Origin: Blastomyces gilchristii SLH14081
Lineage: Eukaryota > Ascomycota > Eurotiomycetes > Onygenales > Ajellomycetaceae
Length of the DNA: 64,000 nucleotides
Reading direction: 5' to 3'
NCBI RefSeq assembly: GCF_000003855.2
Contig: NW_003101676.1
Coordinates: forward strand, 2,676,796 to 2,740,795
In this document: in pieces, positions 23,169-36,245 of the stretch
How the letters are laid out: every line of letters starts with the position of its first letter
Position numbering within the stretch: position 1 is the first letter of the stretch
Translations under genes and position numbers: made by a program
Notes under the pieces: generated by a model
Database searches by the model: none
What the model saw: only the letters and a program-made list of their open reading frames with translations
What the model was told of the DNA's origin: nothing

Positions 23169-24601
23169 CCAAACGGGCCGGTTCGATGGCCCGTCAGGAC
23201 GTCAGTTTGAAAGCAAAGGAGGAAGAAAATCGATGCCCCATGAGTTTGCTACGCTACGGGCACACTAAAGTGTGATCTTGCTGTTTGAGCCATTTATGCG
23301 AGTGCCGAGGAGAAGAAAAACAGAACAGAAAGTGAAAAGAGAAGAAAAGAAAAAAGAATCGAAAGTGTATACGGAGTACAGAGCGAAAATAAGTCAAGCC
23401 CGGTTGATGAATAGGCAAAAGGCAGACAGACATTACACAGTAGATGAAAGACAAGAAACAGCTAACTAGAGCACGAGACGAAATAATAGAGTTCCGGACG
23501 TTGCATGAGAGATGACAATACTAGTCCGCATTACTAGCAGATACGGAGAGAAGTACATTACATATATACAATACTTGGGCTCCTAACCCACGAGGGCGGA
23601 TTGCATCTTCCTTGGCCTCAACCAACTATCATAACAACGGAAATATAAATAACTATATAACACTGCGATCACCCCCAGGGAAAAGAGGTTTGGAGCAATA
23701 TAAAAGTAGGCTTGAGAGCGGACGAGCAGGATTCCTATTTCCAGAGTTATTTGTCGGTGAGTTGAATTGGTTTCTTTCCCTCATCTCCTTCTTGCTTTTA
23801 CACTTCGTAAACGTATAACTACTCCGTACAGTACGTTTCCGCACTTGTTTTTGGCGCCGGGAATGGTTGTCAAGCGACTCTTCCAGGGCCAGAAAACAGA
23901 GTGCGTGTGTATAGCTCTGGGCCTAAGTTTGCAACTGCCTGTACACACGTCCCGTGTTCCCTGGTTTGCTCAGCTCCCAAACGCCACTCGCGCAAACCGG
24001 GCCGTGGAAGTTAAAATTTCCCTGGTGCGCCCACACCGCACCGCCTCCCGCCGCCTCACAACCTCAAATCTCCCCTCTTCAGCCCGCTTCAACCTCACCT
24101 CGAGCTCTTCTCCCACCTCGATTTTTATCCTCGATTTCCTCTTTGGGTTTTCTCGATTTTTCCACCTTTGATTAATTTTGCCTGATCCCGTTTGACATCT
24201 CTGCTCGACTGTTATCCCATCTACTCTCTTTTGTTGCAATTGCCGTACTCCGCTTCTTTTCGACTCATGTTCCTCTAATTATACCTGTCTCGGTTGAACA
24301 GGACAAACCCAGAGAACCTACGTTCATTCGGACTACTCTCCAGCCCAACCAATAGATATTCTGTCGGCGTGCGCCATCATGAGTTGCGATCCTTCGAAGC
24401 CGTTGTTCGATTTATAGCGTTTTGAGCGTATCGTCCCCTTGGTTGTTCGGCGTGCCTCAGCTTCTCTGGACGCCCCCAGTTCAGCTTTACTCCAGGCGTG
24501 GCCCACACTCAACACACCCCATATATAAAGCGGACGGAAACGGAACTTCCTATTCACTGCTACCTCCACTCTTAAAGACGGAATACACATCTACCGTAAT
24601 C
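23169..24601. other. Upstream region and 5' leader of copper-fist gene
   Basis: No convincing gene. 23272-23440 is purine-rich (AGAAAAG runs). 23990-24300 is CT-rich, as in fungal promoters and 5' leaders. Overlapping short ORFs on both strands look like chance. Confidence 0.5.
24522..24529 (+). promoter_or_regulatory. TATA-like box of copper-fist gene
   Basis: TATATAAA, 73 bp before the ATG at 24602, with CT-rich sequence around it. Position and sequence fit a core promoter, but the transcript start is not known. Confidence 0.45.
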
Positions 24602-26208
24602 ATGTTGATCAACGGCGAGAAGTGGGCTTGCGATGCCTGTATCCGCGGGCATCGTGTGAGCAATTGCCAGCATGCAGGTATGTGCGAAGCCAGTTTTGTA
24701 CTCTCCCTAGACCCCGTAACAATTTCCCTTTCAAGCACAGAACGCCCCAATCAACAGTTATTAACTAACGCCAATAGATCGACCCTTGAGCCACATCAAT
24801 AAGAAAGGTCGCCCTGTTTCGCAGTGCCCTCACTGTCGAAGTTTGCGGAAGTCTCGCACCACTCACACCAAGTGCGAATGTGGTGAGAAAGGCCATACAA
24901 AAGCTGAATGTCCTGTCAAGGAGCCGGGTGACACTCAAGGTGAGCCAACATACGAATGACCTCCTCATTTTATTCTCTTAACTAACTTGCCTATCAGCTG
25001 GAATTCGAAAACCGTGTTGCTGCGGCCATGGCACTCGCTGCATATGTGCTGCCAAACGAGACTCCAGTCTTGAAACTGTTCCCGAGCTGGGCACTCCTCG
25101 TAACGGAGCAGCTTCCCATCTGAGCCAGAGACGCCCTCATATCGCAACTACAAAAACGGACGATGCGCTTCCAGGATTCCCGACCCGCCACAATAAGCAT
25201 AAAGTAAATGGCACATCTAAACGAGGGGTCCCTTACTCAATTCCTAGGTCCAACACTGTTCATGTTTCATCAGGTCTGGCGCGGCGTTCGGTAGACCATC
25301 TTCTTTTGCCCGAAGCAAGCGTTGAACAAAATGGGACACCAGCCACGGATTCGATTACAGAGGGTGTTCACCCAGTCCGTCGCGTGAGGTCGGAGCACGG
25401 ATCCCCTACTCATGAGCCTTTGTTTGGTATCGACGATATGAATAACGACATCCCCCATCTCGATATTTCCCTTGCTCCGTTTGATCCGACAAACCCAGCC
25501 TCTGGTTTATTTGACTTTCAAAATCAGCGTTTCGATCAATTCTATTCTCCTGAGTCGGAAGCATTTCCCGAGACACCCAATTTCAACGTCCCCCCAGTGG
25601 ACTGGTCTACGTTTGGGCTGTCCTACAACCCCAACGAGCTTCACACTGCATTTAGCCAACCGCCCTCGTACACAAGCTTTGACAACAATAATTTCAGCCA
25701 CTCTAATCTCGCGCATTCCTCTTCCGGAGAGATCTCAGAAGTCGAAGATTTCGGTTTCGCTGCCGGTGCAGGGATGTCCAATCCTGACAACCTTGACGTC
25801 CACAGCGTCAGTGATAGATCGGAGAATGGTGTGTACCGCCTCGGCTCGTCGTCGTATGTGGACTTCTCACAGTCTCAAGTGCTCTCGCCAAACGACCTAC
25901 AATCAGTCGATATCGATGCCTTCCTCAAGGCTGGCGCTGCGCTCAGCCAGCCACCGCAACCCTTTGACATAGTCGCTTCTTCGGCAAGGACGGGACTAGA
26001 TCCTTACCCGGCCTCACAGGGGTACTCTCCTGCAGATAACCAGTCCTTCACGACAACTGTGGGTAGTGATGGCCTGCTCGTCTCACAGGGCGGAGCGTTT
26101 TTGTCTGCGGGATCTAGCGATTTTCCGTGGGACCCGGCAACATATTCGATGACTACCTCTGCAAACCATGGCGATATCCCTCTACAGCAACAAGGCCAGT
26201 GGTTCTGA
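24602..26208 (+). CDS. Copper-fist transcription factor (Ace1/AceA/Mac1 family)
   Basis: Exons 24602-24677, 24778-24939 and 24998-26208 (introns 100 and 58 bp, both with CTAAC branch sites) encode 482 residues. Residues 1-60 are a copper-fist DNA-binding domain: zinc ligands Cys10, Cys13, Cys22 and His24 (CDACIRGHRVSNCQH), and a basic GRP motif at 36-38 for the minor groove. Cys-rich segments follow: KCECGEKGH at 57-65 and CCCGHGTRCIC at 86-96, the likely Cu(I)-sensing part. The rest (about 120-482) is Ser/Pro/Asn/Asp-rich, as in an activation domain, with a Gln-rich end. Family role: copper-responsive transcription in the nucleus. Whether it activates detoxification (AceA type) or uptake (Mac1 type) is not settled by sequence. 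The MLINGEKWAC start and HINKKGRP favour the AceA type. Confidence 0.9.
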
Positions 26209-26968
26209 TGTGGATTTTTTTCATTGTTCACCTCCTGTTTCAGATTTTTTAGATCCGTTGGTTTGCGTTCTTGATATCTATTCATATATGTGCACAGCCC
26301 CAATTTCATACCCCCGGGTTTGACCTTTTGCCTTTTCATTTTAACTTTTGCATTACCGATACCGAGCTCACGACGTTGATGACGCCTGGTGTTATAGTGT
26401 TGATTCCAGGAGTTTCTGCAAATATCTATATATTGCCCCCTTCTGTTTCCGTTATCGCTTGCTTTTTCATGCGCAACTGATTTTCACGAATCTTTTTTGT
26501 CCTTATTCCATTTCTTTCAATTTTGTTTCTGATCGTTGTCTCCACCGTATAGAAATTCCTCAATCTTGCTTCCTCTTGCTTAGTAGACGGCGGACCCTTA
26601 GATCTTTTAGTGATACGTACGTGATGCTGACGGGATAGAACTTTTCGTGTTTGGATTTATCTACGTTATTCCATTATTTCTTATATATCCTTCCTAGCTC
26701 GTCGAGATTTTATTTCTTCTTTCATACTATTTTTTTTAGCCAAATTCTTTGCTGGATGAGATGACTTGGTTCTACCATTGCATTCGTTGAACATAAAACC
26801 AGACACATAGAATATATTCGCGCTGTATATACAACCATACCCCATCTCATTGTTGGTGTTTGATCCCTTTTCTAGTATTTTCATATTTTTCGTATTAATC
26901 TTGGAAGCGTTCATATATATATATATATGTACCTTATCAAAATCTTTTCTGTTCCTGGCCAGGCTACG

Positions 26969-26976
26969 TGACGTCA
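26969..26976. promoter_or_regulatory. CRE palindrome TGACGTCA upstream of PEX11
   Basis: Perfect ATF/CREB-type site 335 bp before the PEX11 ATG. Function is inferred from motif only. Confidence 0.4.
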
Positions 26977-27062
26977 TTTCCCCACACGCCCGCGGCACAC
27001 CAAATGAACTCGGCAAAAGACCGCACCCGAGCCTGCTGACATCAGCCGCCCACCTTTCCATG

Positions 27063-27068
27063 CCGAGG
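27063..27068. promoter_or_regulatory. FarA/FarB-type site CCGAGG upstream of PEX11
   Basis: CCGAGG (reverse CCTCGG) is the known core of fatty-acid-responsive FarA/FarB binding in Aspergillus peroxisomal genes. It lies 243 bp before the ATG, which fits a peroxisome proliferation gene. Six bases can occur by chance. Confidence 0.45.
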
Positions 27069-27075
27069 TAACTGT

Positions 27076-27081
27076 CACGTG
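27076..27081. promoter_or_regulatory. E-box CACGTG upstream of PEX11
   Basis: Perfect CACGTG eight bases after the CCGAGG motif. A bHLH factor could bind. Inference only. Confidence 0.35.
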
Positions 27082-27310
27082 TGCCTGCTCCATTCTCGGC
27101 TTCCCGTCGCGAAAATTGGTGGAGAAAAGCGCCAACGACATCCAAACATCATTATCAGCGTCGCCAGTCGTCTTCTTGATTTCATCTCCTTTCCTACCTC
27201 CTATTCTTGTGCAGCATTCAATCACTGCGGAGAGGTAACTTTTATTGGCCGATCGCAGCATTATATCTCTCCGATTCTCGCGCCTCAGTCTGACACTCGC
27301 CCAGCCCAGC

Positions 27311-28380
27311 ATGGTTGTCACGGCCCTTGCTCACCACCCGACGGTGGCCCATTATCTCAGATTCGTTGCTACTACGGGTATGATTGGGTTTCGATAGATT
27401 CGTTGAGAGCACTGTCACTTTTGCCATTTGTTATTATCCCCTTATCAATTGGGGCAACTTGTCATGACCCATACACAGAGAGGGAGCAGGGGAGCTCGTT
27501 TAATCCGGACACTTTCCCCATCCTCTTCCTCAGGCTAGATAGATAACCCTCTATCGAGCCACTCATCTATATATGCAAAACTCCTCATGAAACAGAATAA
27601 CAACATCACTAACCTCACCCTCCCAAACACTGCATACAGTCGGCCGCGACAAAATCCTGCGCACCCTCCAGTACTTTTCCCGCTTCTACGCATGGTACCT
27701 ATACCGCACCAACAACCCGCAATCCTCCATTGCACCCTTCGAAGCCATCAAGAAGCAATTCGCCCTCACCCGCAAACTGCTCCGTTTCGGCAAGAACGTC
27801 GAGCACTTCAAGGCCGCCGCCGCCCTCCTCGACTCTCGCTCGTCAACAGCTCCGGCCGACCCCGTACTCAAATACCTCGGCATCGGCCGCCAGCTCGGCT
27901 ATGCCATCTACCTCTCCTTCGACATGGTGTTGTACCTAGATGCTGCGGGGATGCGCAAGTTGGCTAATGCGAAGGCGATGCAGGCGCGCGCGCTGCGCGC
28001 GTGGATGGCCGGATTGGTGTGCAGCGCGCTTGCAGGGGCATATTCGTTGTGGATCTTGAAGGAGCGGGAGAAGGCTGTTAATAAGAAAGATGGCGAGAGC
28101 GTGGTTGAAGGGAAAAAGATTCAAAAGTTTGTTGCCCCACCTATATATATATATATCTGTATCATCTGGACGGATTTTGGCCCGTTTTTGCTAACGGTGG
28201 ATTCGTGAATTGTACAGAGAACGCACCGCTGTCGTTACCCAGCTCGTCTCAGATTGCTGCGACCTCACCATCCCCAGCACTACGCTTGGCTACGTGAACC
28301 TGGATGATGGCATTATCGGCCTTGCCGGTACTGTCAGCTCCCTGATCGGTGTACGGGCTACCTGGAGGAAAACTGCATGA
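27311..28380 (+). CDS. PEX11: Peroxisomal membrane protein Pex11
   Basis: Exons 27311-27377, 27640-28126 and 28218-28380 (introns 262 and 91 bp) encode 238 residues, the usual size of fungal Pex11. The start MVVTALAHHPTVAHYLRFV and the next exon's GRDKILRTLQYF..W form the amphipathic N-terminal helix region that remodels peroxisomal membrane. Further on are LRFGKNVEHFKAA and GRQLGYAIYLSFDM (central), then a C-terminal membrane segment LAGTVSSLIG with a short basic tail. Role: peroxisome elongation, division and proliferation, needed for fatty-acid use. The upstream CCGAGG motif fits fatty-acid induction. The gene converges on the nested transposon block that begins 641 bp downstream. Confidence 0.95.
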
Positions 28381-29019
28381 ATGTAGCGAATTTTATTTCA
28401 GCTTCGCTGGGACATGTGGGCTGTGTTTTTGCGAGCCAGTTGACAAAATCAAGTACCCCAAGGATGGAGTTTCCTATGTTGCAGGTATACTCCTGGCGAG
28501 CATTTCCCGAGCCGTGATTGATGTATTCCTCTTCTCCTATCTTTTACTTTTACTTTGCCCGTTATATCCTCTTATGACCAGCTCTTGGTTCCGGCTATTT
28601 ATTTAGTTTTCTATGTTTAGTTCAGTTTCTTTTTCTTTATATTCTCTATCCTCTTGTTTCTGCTTTCCAAGTCAAATAAATCTCCAATTTTGTTCAGCAC
28701 CTTCATTTACTCTTTTGCATGTACATACTTTCTTCATTGTCATGTATGGTTCCATCTACCTTATATGATTTAGTTCATTTTGATTTTAAGGCCATGAGCT
28801 TCACTCACAGATCTAATCCTCTGCTGAGTATAGAGTCTCTCTCAGATATAGAGATTCTCTGAATATAGAGTTTCCCCATGTTGACCGCGATGAAGGCTAC
28901 ACAGCTTATTAGCTCTACGAGGCGCTTCAGGTAGAGCCTGCTACAGTCACATGGCATGAACGAGAAAGTTGTAACATACGTTATTGATCTTTTCATTCAT
29001 TATTATTATAGGAACTTCT
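28381..29019. other. PEX11 3' flank
   Basis: T-rich 3' flank followed by irregular repeats of GAGTATAGAG/ATATAGAGATTCTCTGA near 28830-28875. No gene. It ends at the TA target site of the Fot1-type transposon. Confidence 0.5.
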
Positions 29020-29021
29020 TA

Positions 29022-29104
29022 ACCGTGCCATGCTTACTCACTCTCTGTAGTGAGTGCACCACAGTGTACAGAAAACCACACTGTAAAGAAAATATTTTGA
29101 ATAT
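29022..29104 (+). repeat. Left terminal inverted repeat of Fot1-type element
   Basis: Starts ACCGTGCCATGCTTACTCAC. It matches the reverse complement of 48706-48789 with one gap and a few mismatches. Inside is an AGTGAGTG / CACTCACT-type sub-palindrome. Confidence 0.92.
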
Positions 29105-29686
29105 AGTAATCTTCAAAAATTAATTAATAATCATCATCATATCTATCTATAATATAAAGATTATCTATATACTCATTAGAAGATGTAGAATTCACTATAA
29201 GTTGAGATTCTATAGAATTATCTTGTTATGATTGAGTAGCTGTAGATTTTATAGATTTGATTTCAATCAATCAAAGAGTCTTATTGAATGTCTTTTTCAT
29301 CTCATCTGCTCTACAGATTATGATCTTGTGATTGATATTCTTAATAGTGAGAACTTCATCTACTTACACCTGTCTGTGAGAGAATTTGATAATCTGATGT
29401 CTATTTACTTAATAATGATCTGCAAGTTCATTCTCACAGTGTATATTCAATTTCACCTGAATCATGCTATTCTTGAAGATCTTGTTCAACTGTCTTATCA
29501 AATCAGGTATAAGAGTATTCTTCATATCTTCTAAGATCTTGACTGCTGTATTAATTTAATAATGTAGTTTTATAACTGTCTCTGAGAAGATTAATTATAA
29601 GAAGACAGTTAACAGTCAATCTACAGATAACAGAATAAAGTGATTGTATATATCATTATCATTATCATATATGTTGAGATTCAGAG

Positions 29687-30050
29687 TGTGGCGGGCTGCG
29701 CCCGATCAATCATATAGACTATTTCATTACACTTCACAGATTCCAACCGCTTCATTCTTGAATGTGTATGCTCCGATTCGCAGCCATTCTCAATCACTGA
29801 TCTTCAGCTGCTATGAACATGTACACTCTGATTCTCAGCCATTCTCAATCACCAATCCTCAGCTGCTATGAACACACATATATTCTTCCGCCTCAAAGCT
29901 CCACCGCATACACCACCACATATGTGTATAAATATTCACCTTAATCACTGATTCTCACACTTTCTCTTTCTTTCCTTCTCTAACATTTTTATCTTTGTTA
30001 TATAAGACCTATCAATATTATACTGATCTATTCAGCATAGATCTCTTACA
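29687..30050 (+). repeat. B1 5' LTR
   Basis: 364 bp. It starts TGTGGCGGGCTGCGCCCGAT (unmutated) and ends CTCTTACA. Confidence 0.92.
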
Positions 30051-30439
30051 CTAGAAAAACATTCATCATCTTCTTATTAGGAATAATTATTCATGCATCA
30101 TCTTCTCATTAGAAATGATTATTTATCAAGAGATATTCAAATATATAACAATGTGTAAGAAATAGAGAAACAGTTAAATAGTTAAGTGAACACTGAGTCT
30201 TCAAATAGAAGCTTGCTTATCAGTCACTCTGATCTTATAACAGAATCTTACAAAGAGAGTAAGATTTTATAAGAGAATGTCAGTGAAAGATCTGAGAGTT
30301 CTGACACTCAGATGTATAAGAGATTTATATAATTACACATCTGACAATTGATATAATCATGTCTAATAGTAATATAAAACTCTTGAATGTGAGTATAGAT
30401 ATAATGTCACAGTGACTTCAAGTAATGTTAAAATTACAA

Positions 30440-33400
30440 CAGTAATAGATAGCAGATATACATGTCACTCAACAACTTCAATATAAAGAGATTCAATGAT
30501 TAACTCATGTGATTTCAATATTTATAGAATTAAATATAAAAGCACTGAGAGAACACTTAGATACTCTTATATATTTCAATACTTTCAATCTCACTCTCTA
30601 CTTATCATGAAGAATGAAAATGCTCATGAAACTGAGTGTAGATGAAGATTTCATCAGTTTATTAATTAATCAAGATTGATATATCAATGAATGATTGAAA
30701 GATTATATGAAACAGAAGTTTCATTTATGAATGAAAGTATGTGAATCAGTGTTGTGAATATCTGATAATATTAGCAAATATCTTGATATTCTGTTCTGAG
30801 ATACTGCTATATAACAGAAAGTATTAGATTGATTATAGAGTATCTAACAGAGAAATATTTCTCTTACAATATTTATTTCTGACTTTAATATCAAGATCTT
30901 ATAAGCAGATGATCAATTTTAAGAGAATTGAATGAAGATTAATATACTTAAGAAGACATTAATCTTTGAACTCTTACAGACTCTTATAAGTGTAAACAAA
31001 GACTTAACTTATGAAGATTTCTGCACACAGCTCTGAATATTGAATGACTGTCTTATCAAGCTTAAGAGTATACAGAACAGTGACAGAAGATATTACATCT
31101 CAGTCACTTATACACTTACACTGAAGAGAAGTAATAGCAATGATACAGATATTATAAACTGAATAGATTCAAATGTCTATATATAAGTAAGAGTTTTTAC
31201 TGTTTAAACAGACTTCTGAATTTCTGAGATCACTTCTGAAGAAGTCACTGATCAATATTAATGTGAAGTATATATTAACTGTAACTGATTAGAACATATT
31301 ACTTTCAACTACTGATTAATCTATATGTCTTCATACTTAAGAGAAAGATCAGTATCTTTTCATTCAAAGAATGAATCAGTATCTGTGCATATCAATCACA
31401 TTACATTAGAAGAAGATTCAGAAGATAACTATAAGAATACTCTAATAAAATAGAAAAAAGATTAGCTTCTATTCAGATTTGTAAACAGAAGCTTGAAGAG
31501 ATCAGACAATAATAATTTGAAGAAGAAATGACAATGAATGTGATTCTTATATCTACTGTGATTGATAATATATATAATATGAAAGTCATGATAGACAGTG
31601 ATCTATACTACTATACAATGATAAAATCTTCAGTTGTAAGATGTTATAATCTTCAGTGTATTTCCTTATCAAAACTCTGACTTCTTGCAGAATTTAATGA
31701 CTCAAAAGATGTTTGTATCTGTTACATGATAAAACTAAACATAGATGTGAAAGAACATCAATATGAAGATATCTATATATATGAAGTTGACAATCTCAAT
31801 TATAATCTTATATTAGAACTTACCTGACTATCTGAACAAGACATCTTGTTAAATACTTGAAACAGAAGCTTGATATTCTTCAATAATAATAGAATTCACA
31901 AAGATGATATTCATAAGACTATGAATCTTACACAGATCTCTGTCAATGCTTATGAAATACTCTGAAAAAGAAGTTATTATCAAAACTACTGACAGAGTCA
32001 CTGATAAGATCACTGACAGCAGAATTATATATCAATCTATTCTATCAGTCTGACTAATATCAAGAAGGCTCTAGAGAAGTTATTCTGTGTTACAATAACA
32101 AATTCTCATATGAAACTTTCTCAACAATATCATGATTATCTAGATATCTTTTAACAAGATAACATTATGAATATACCTTCTTTACAAGGCTCAGAAGTGA
32201 ATCACAGTATCAAGTTAGAAAAGAAGAATGATAAGAACTCTAAGTTACTGTGAGACTCTCTTTATAATCTATCTTGAGATGAACTTCTTCTTCTTCAGAA
32301 GACACTCAATAATCTGTTAGATAAGAAATTCATACATATTAACAACTCTTTCACTGCAGCTTCTATTCTCTTTACAAAGAAGTCAGATGAAGAACTCTGA
32401 TTCTGTATGAACTACTGAGATCTGAACAGATTGATAAAGAATGATCAATATTTCTTATCTCTCATCAATGAAACTCTAGCATGAATCAGATAAGCTCAAT
32501 AATTTACAAAGCTAGATATCATCACTGTGTTTCATAAGATTTATATCACTGAAGAAGATGAATAACTTACAGCATTCTGAACATGTTATAATCTCTTTGA
32601 ATGAATAGTTACACTCTTTGAACTGACTAATGTCTTCAGTATATTTCAGAAGTATATCAACTGAGCACTCTGAGATTTTCTTGATAAGTTTGCATCTGCT
32701 TATCTAGATGACATTCTTATCTTCATTAATGAATTCAGAAAAGAATATCAAGAGTATATATGAAGAGTATTATAACAATTATAAGAAGCAGAACTATTAA
32801 TTGATATTGACAAATGTAATTTCAAAGTTAAGAGTACTAAATACTTAGATTTCATCATAGAAGCTGATAAGAGAATTTGAATGAATTCTGAGAAGATCTC
32901 TGTCATTCTCAAATAAGGAGCTTTATATACTGTGAAAGATATATAAAGCTTCATTGAATTTGCTAACTTCTATCAGCAATTTATATAAAACTTCTCAGAT
33001 ATCATAAGATCACTTACAGAACTCACTAAAAAGAACTCAGTATTTCAATGATCAGTGAACACTGAAGCTGTATTTACACAGATGAAGAAGATGTTCATTA
33101 ATATCTCTCTACTGATAATATTTAATTCTGATTATAAGACAGTTATTAAAGCTGATTTCTCTGACTATATAATAGAAGAAGTGATATTATAATATAATGA
33201 TGAAGATGTTCTATAATCATGTGTCTTCATATCTAAGAAACTGAGTTCTGTCAAAATGCAATTATAAGATCTATGACAAGAAACTTCTCACAATTATATA
33301 CTGTTTAGAAGAATAAGACTCTGAACTCTGAAGAATCTCTGAATTTGAGATAGTCATAGATTATAAAAATCTCAAATACTTCATAACTATCTGTAAACTT

Positions 33401-35110
33401 ACTGAACAACAGATATGATAATCTGAGTTCTTAAGTCACTTTCATTGTATAATACACTACTGTTCTGACAGCTAGAACTCAATGACAGATGCTCTCTCAT
33501 AATAAGAGTAGAATATATCATCTGATATAACAGATACTCACTGAATAAATTAAGAGTATCAGCTCTTGAATCTAAAGATACTAGTTGATCAAGATAAAAC
33601 AGCTCACAGCACTATATATACTTCTTCAATTAGAACTGTTACTGATATCTCAACTTCTTCTGAATCTATATTAGATAAGCTATGACATACAGCAGCTTAA
33701 ACTGATAAACTTCTTCAAGCACTCACTGAAGCAGTATAATAAGAAGCATCTTAATTTCTCTCAGAATTACATGTAAGAACTGACATCTTAGAATATTCAA
33801 TCAATGATAATAACACTCTATGATTCTGTGAACAATGCTGAGTTTCTCACTTCAAACTCTTATACACTCAGATAATACAAGAGATGTATGATTTGTATAT
33901 AACTGATTATTCAGACTGTGAATAACTATATAGAATGATCTTTCAAGAGTTCTATTAATCTGAGATATTAAACAGCATCAGATGCTTCATCTAAAACTGT
34001 AATCACTGTTCTTCTATTATCTTATGAAAGAACTGTAGAAAAGATCTACTGAAATCACTTAATATTTCTGATAGAATCTGATAAGATATAGTAATTGACT
34101 TTACTATTAATTTATCTGAGAGTAAGAATTATAGAAACATTCTGATTATTATTAACTGACTAAGTAAAGATGTAATATTGAAATCTTATAATAAGATGAA
34201 TACTGAACAAGTCACTGAAACCTTCTTACAGAGTTCATTCTATCAGATGCATAAGTTGCTGAGATTAATAGTATTGAATTAAGACTGCTAATTCATGAGT
34301 ACTCTCTGAACTAAAATCTGTCAAGTTCTCAAGATTATACACTGTCTATTAACTGTCTATTACTCTGAGATCAATGATGTATCAGAATAAATAATTCAGA
34401 CTGTAAACAATTATCTTATAAGTTCTACAATCACTTATAAGATGATTAACATGATCTTCTTCTATATACAGAGATCACTATCAATAGTTAAGATACTGTT
34501 TTAACAGATATAAGCTCATTCTTTCTTATATACAGATATTACATGAAAGTGTTGAATCTTCTAGAGATTACACAGTTCACACTGAACTCTCACAGTCTGA
34601 TTCAAATCATTGATAATATAGTAATAAAGCTCTGAGATGTCTGTGATTGAGCAGAGATCTTTATAATAACTATGAAACAAGATTAAGAGAATCAAATCAA
34701 TGTTCACTGAGATCTCACTGAATAATATAAGATAGAAGATCTGATATAATTGAATCTTAAGAATATATAAATCACATATTCATCTCATATACTAGATTAT
34801 CACTATATCAGGTATAAAGTGATAGAAGTTCTAGATAGTTATAACTACTGTCTCAACACATTATCAGAGATTTATAATATATTTTATACAAGCTTACTTT
34901 ACTGCATTATCACTGACTCATTTCCTTCTCAACTGACTTTCAACTGACAGCTGTCAGATATCATAGAAGAAGATAATGAGCTTGAGTGAGAGATTGAGAA
35001 TATTCTTGATAAGAGACTTCACAGCTGTGACTAATAATATCTTATAAAATAAGTCAGCTATAATTAACTGACCTGAACTCTAAGTTCTGTATTATCTAAA
35101 ACAGCAGCTC
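30440..35110 (+). pseudogene. B1 gag-pol relic
   Basis: Gag (about 30440-31500) ends in a knuckle whose Cys-X2-Cys-X4-His-X4-Cys spacing remains but whose first and last Cys read Tyr (near 31265-31310). Protease follows near 31560-31640. RT keeps an intact YLDD at 32701-32712 and a FANFYQQFI-like thumb. RNase H is near 33150-33480. The integrase core starts at DIVIDF near 34090. A chromodomain-like ELE.EIENILDKRL stretch is at about 34978-35020. Many stops occur. Confidence 0.82.
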
Positions 35111-35148
35111 TTAACTGATGAGAACTACTTCTGAAAGAGAGAGACTAA

Positions 35149-35512
35149 TGTGACAAGCTGTGCTCAATCAATTATATAGACTATTCTGTTACACTTCACA
35201 GATTTCAACTACTTCATTCTCAAATACATATGCTTCAATTTACAGTCATTCTCAATCACTGATCTTCAGCTGCTACAAATGTATACACTCTGATTCTCAG
35301 TCATTTTCAATTACCAATTCTCAACTGCTATAAATGTGTGTATATTCTTTCATTCTGAAGCTCCACCGCGTACATCATCACATACATATATAAATATTCA
35401 TCTTAATTACTGATTCTCACACTTTCTCTTTCTTTTCTTCTCTAATATTTTTATCTTTGTTATATAAGACCTATCAATATTATACCGATCTATTCGGCGT
35501 AGGCCTCTTACA
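35149..35512 (+). repeat. B1 3' LTR
   Basis: 364 bp, the same length as the 5' copy. The start is decayed to TGTGACAAGCTGTGCTCAAT, while the end GGCGTAGGCCTCTTACA is better preserved than in the 5' copy. Confidence 0.92.
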
Positions 35513-36245
35513 CAGAGTATTATCAATAATAAGAGATCTTAATCAATTGAGAATTATATTGTAATTAACTGAATACATTCTGCAGTTAGTAAAGCCAGCT
35601 CTCACAGTATTAGATTTAAATACTTACAGTTAAATACTCTTCAGATTAATAAGAAATTATCTATTATTATACTGCTTATATTCATAGCAGACAGTCTTAT
35701 TAACTGTCTTTATATAATAATACTTATACTGCTGAAAAGATATATTATTAAGAGATTGTAAAATATAACTTATATAAGATAAGAATCTAAATAGAATAAT
35801 CTTATAAAGATTACAGTATTGAATGAATTCTTCTATAAGATAAGAATCATGATTATTTATTAATAGCAGTTAATAACTACTTATTTAACACTTTTTTATT
35901 ATTTTATTAAACTGCTTAATTCATTCAAATTCAATCTCATTATTTATAAGATCAGACTCAGATACAGTGATAATATAGTTATTAAATAAGTTGAAGTATG
36001 TATATTCATTCTCTAGATAAATCTTTAATTTTATTAGAATTAATAAATTTAATACTATATCATCTGCACTGATATACTTCATCACTGTTATTAACTCACA
36101 GAAGTATAATAACTGTATAATAAAATTCATATCTCTAAAGATAGTTATAACTTACTATCTATATTCTTCTTCTTCTTGAAATTCAATCTCATCAAAGTTG
36201 TAGATATCACAGTGAAAAAATTGATATTAATTGAAGACAGCTTTA

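Larger units (their letters stand above)
26209..27310. other. 3' flank of copper-fist gene and PEX11 promoter
   Basis: T-rich 3' flank (26209-26700), a short AT repeat (about 26914-26930), then a more GC-rich PEX11 upstream region from ~26955 with several binding-site-like motifs listed separately. The minus-strand ORFs at 26681-27145 and 26974-27321 overlap the promoter and lack recognisable motifs. Confidence 0.5.
29687..35512 (+). mobile_element. Gypsy chromovirus B1
   Basis: A 5,826-bp element with two 364-bp LTRs and a perfect 5-bp target duplication CAGAG (29682-29686 and 35513-35517). Plus-strand gag and pol end in a chromodomain. It is inserted in the Fot1 transposase gene. RIP-like stops throughout. 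Confidence 0.93.

Noticed and set aside
25472..25972. 166-codon plus ORF
   Set aside because: Shadow frame of the copper-fist exon 3.
26681..27145. 154-codon minus-strand ORF
   Set aside because: It overlaps the PEX11 promoter, is mostly low-complexity and basic, and has no domain or splice support.
29020..29023. piggyBac-type TTAA target site
   Set aside because: TTAA occurs at both ends, but the encoded transposase is clearly Fot1/pogo, for which TA is the known target.
29232..29534. 100-codon plus ORF
   Set aside because: Antisense shadow of the Fot1 transposase C-terminal segment.
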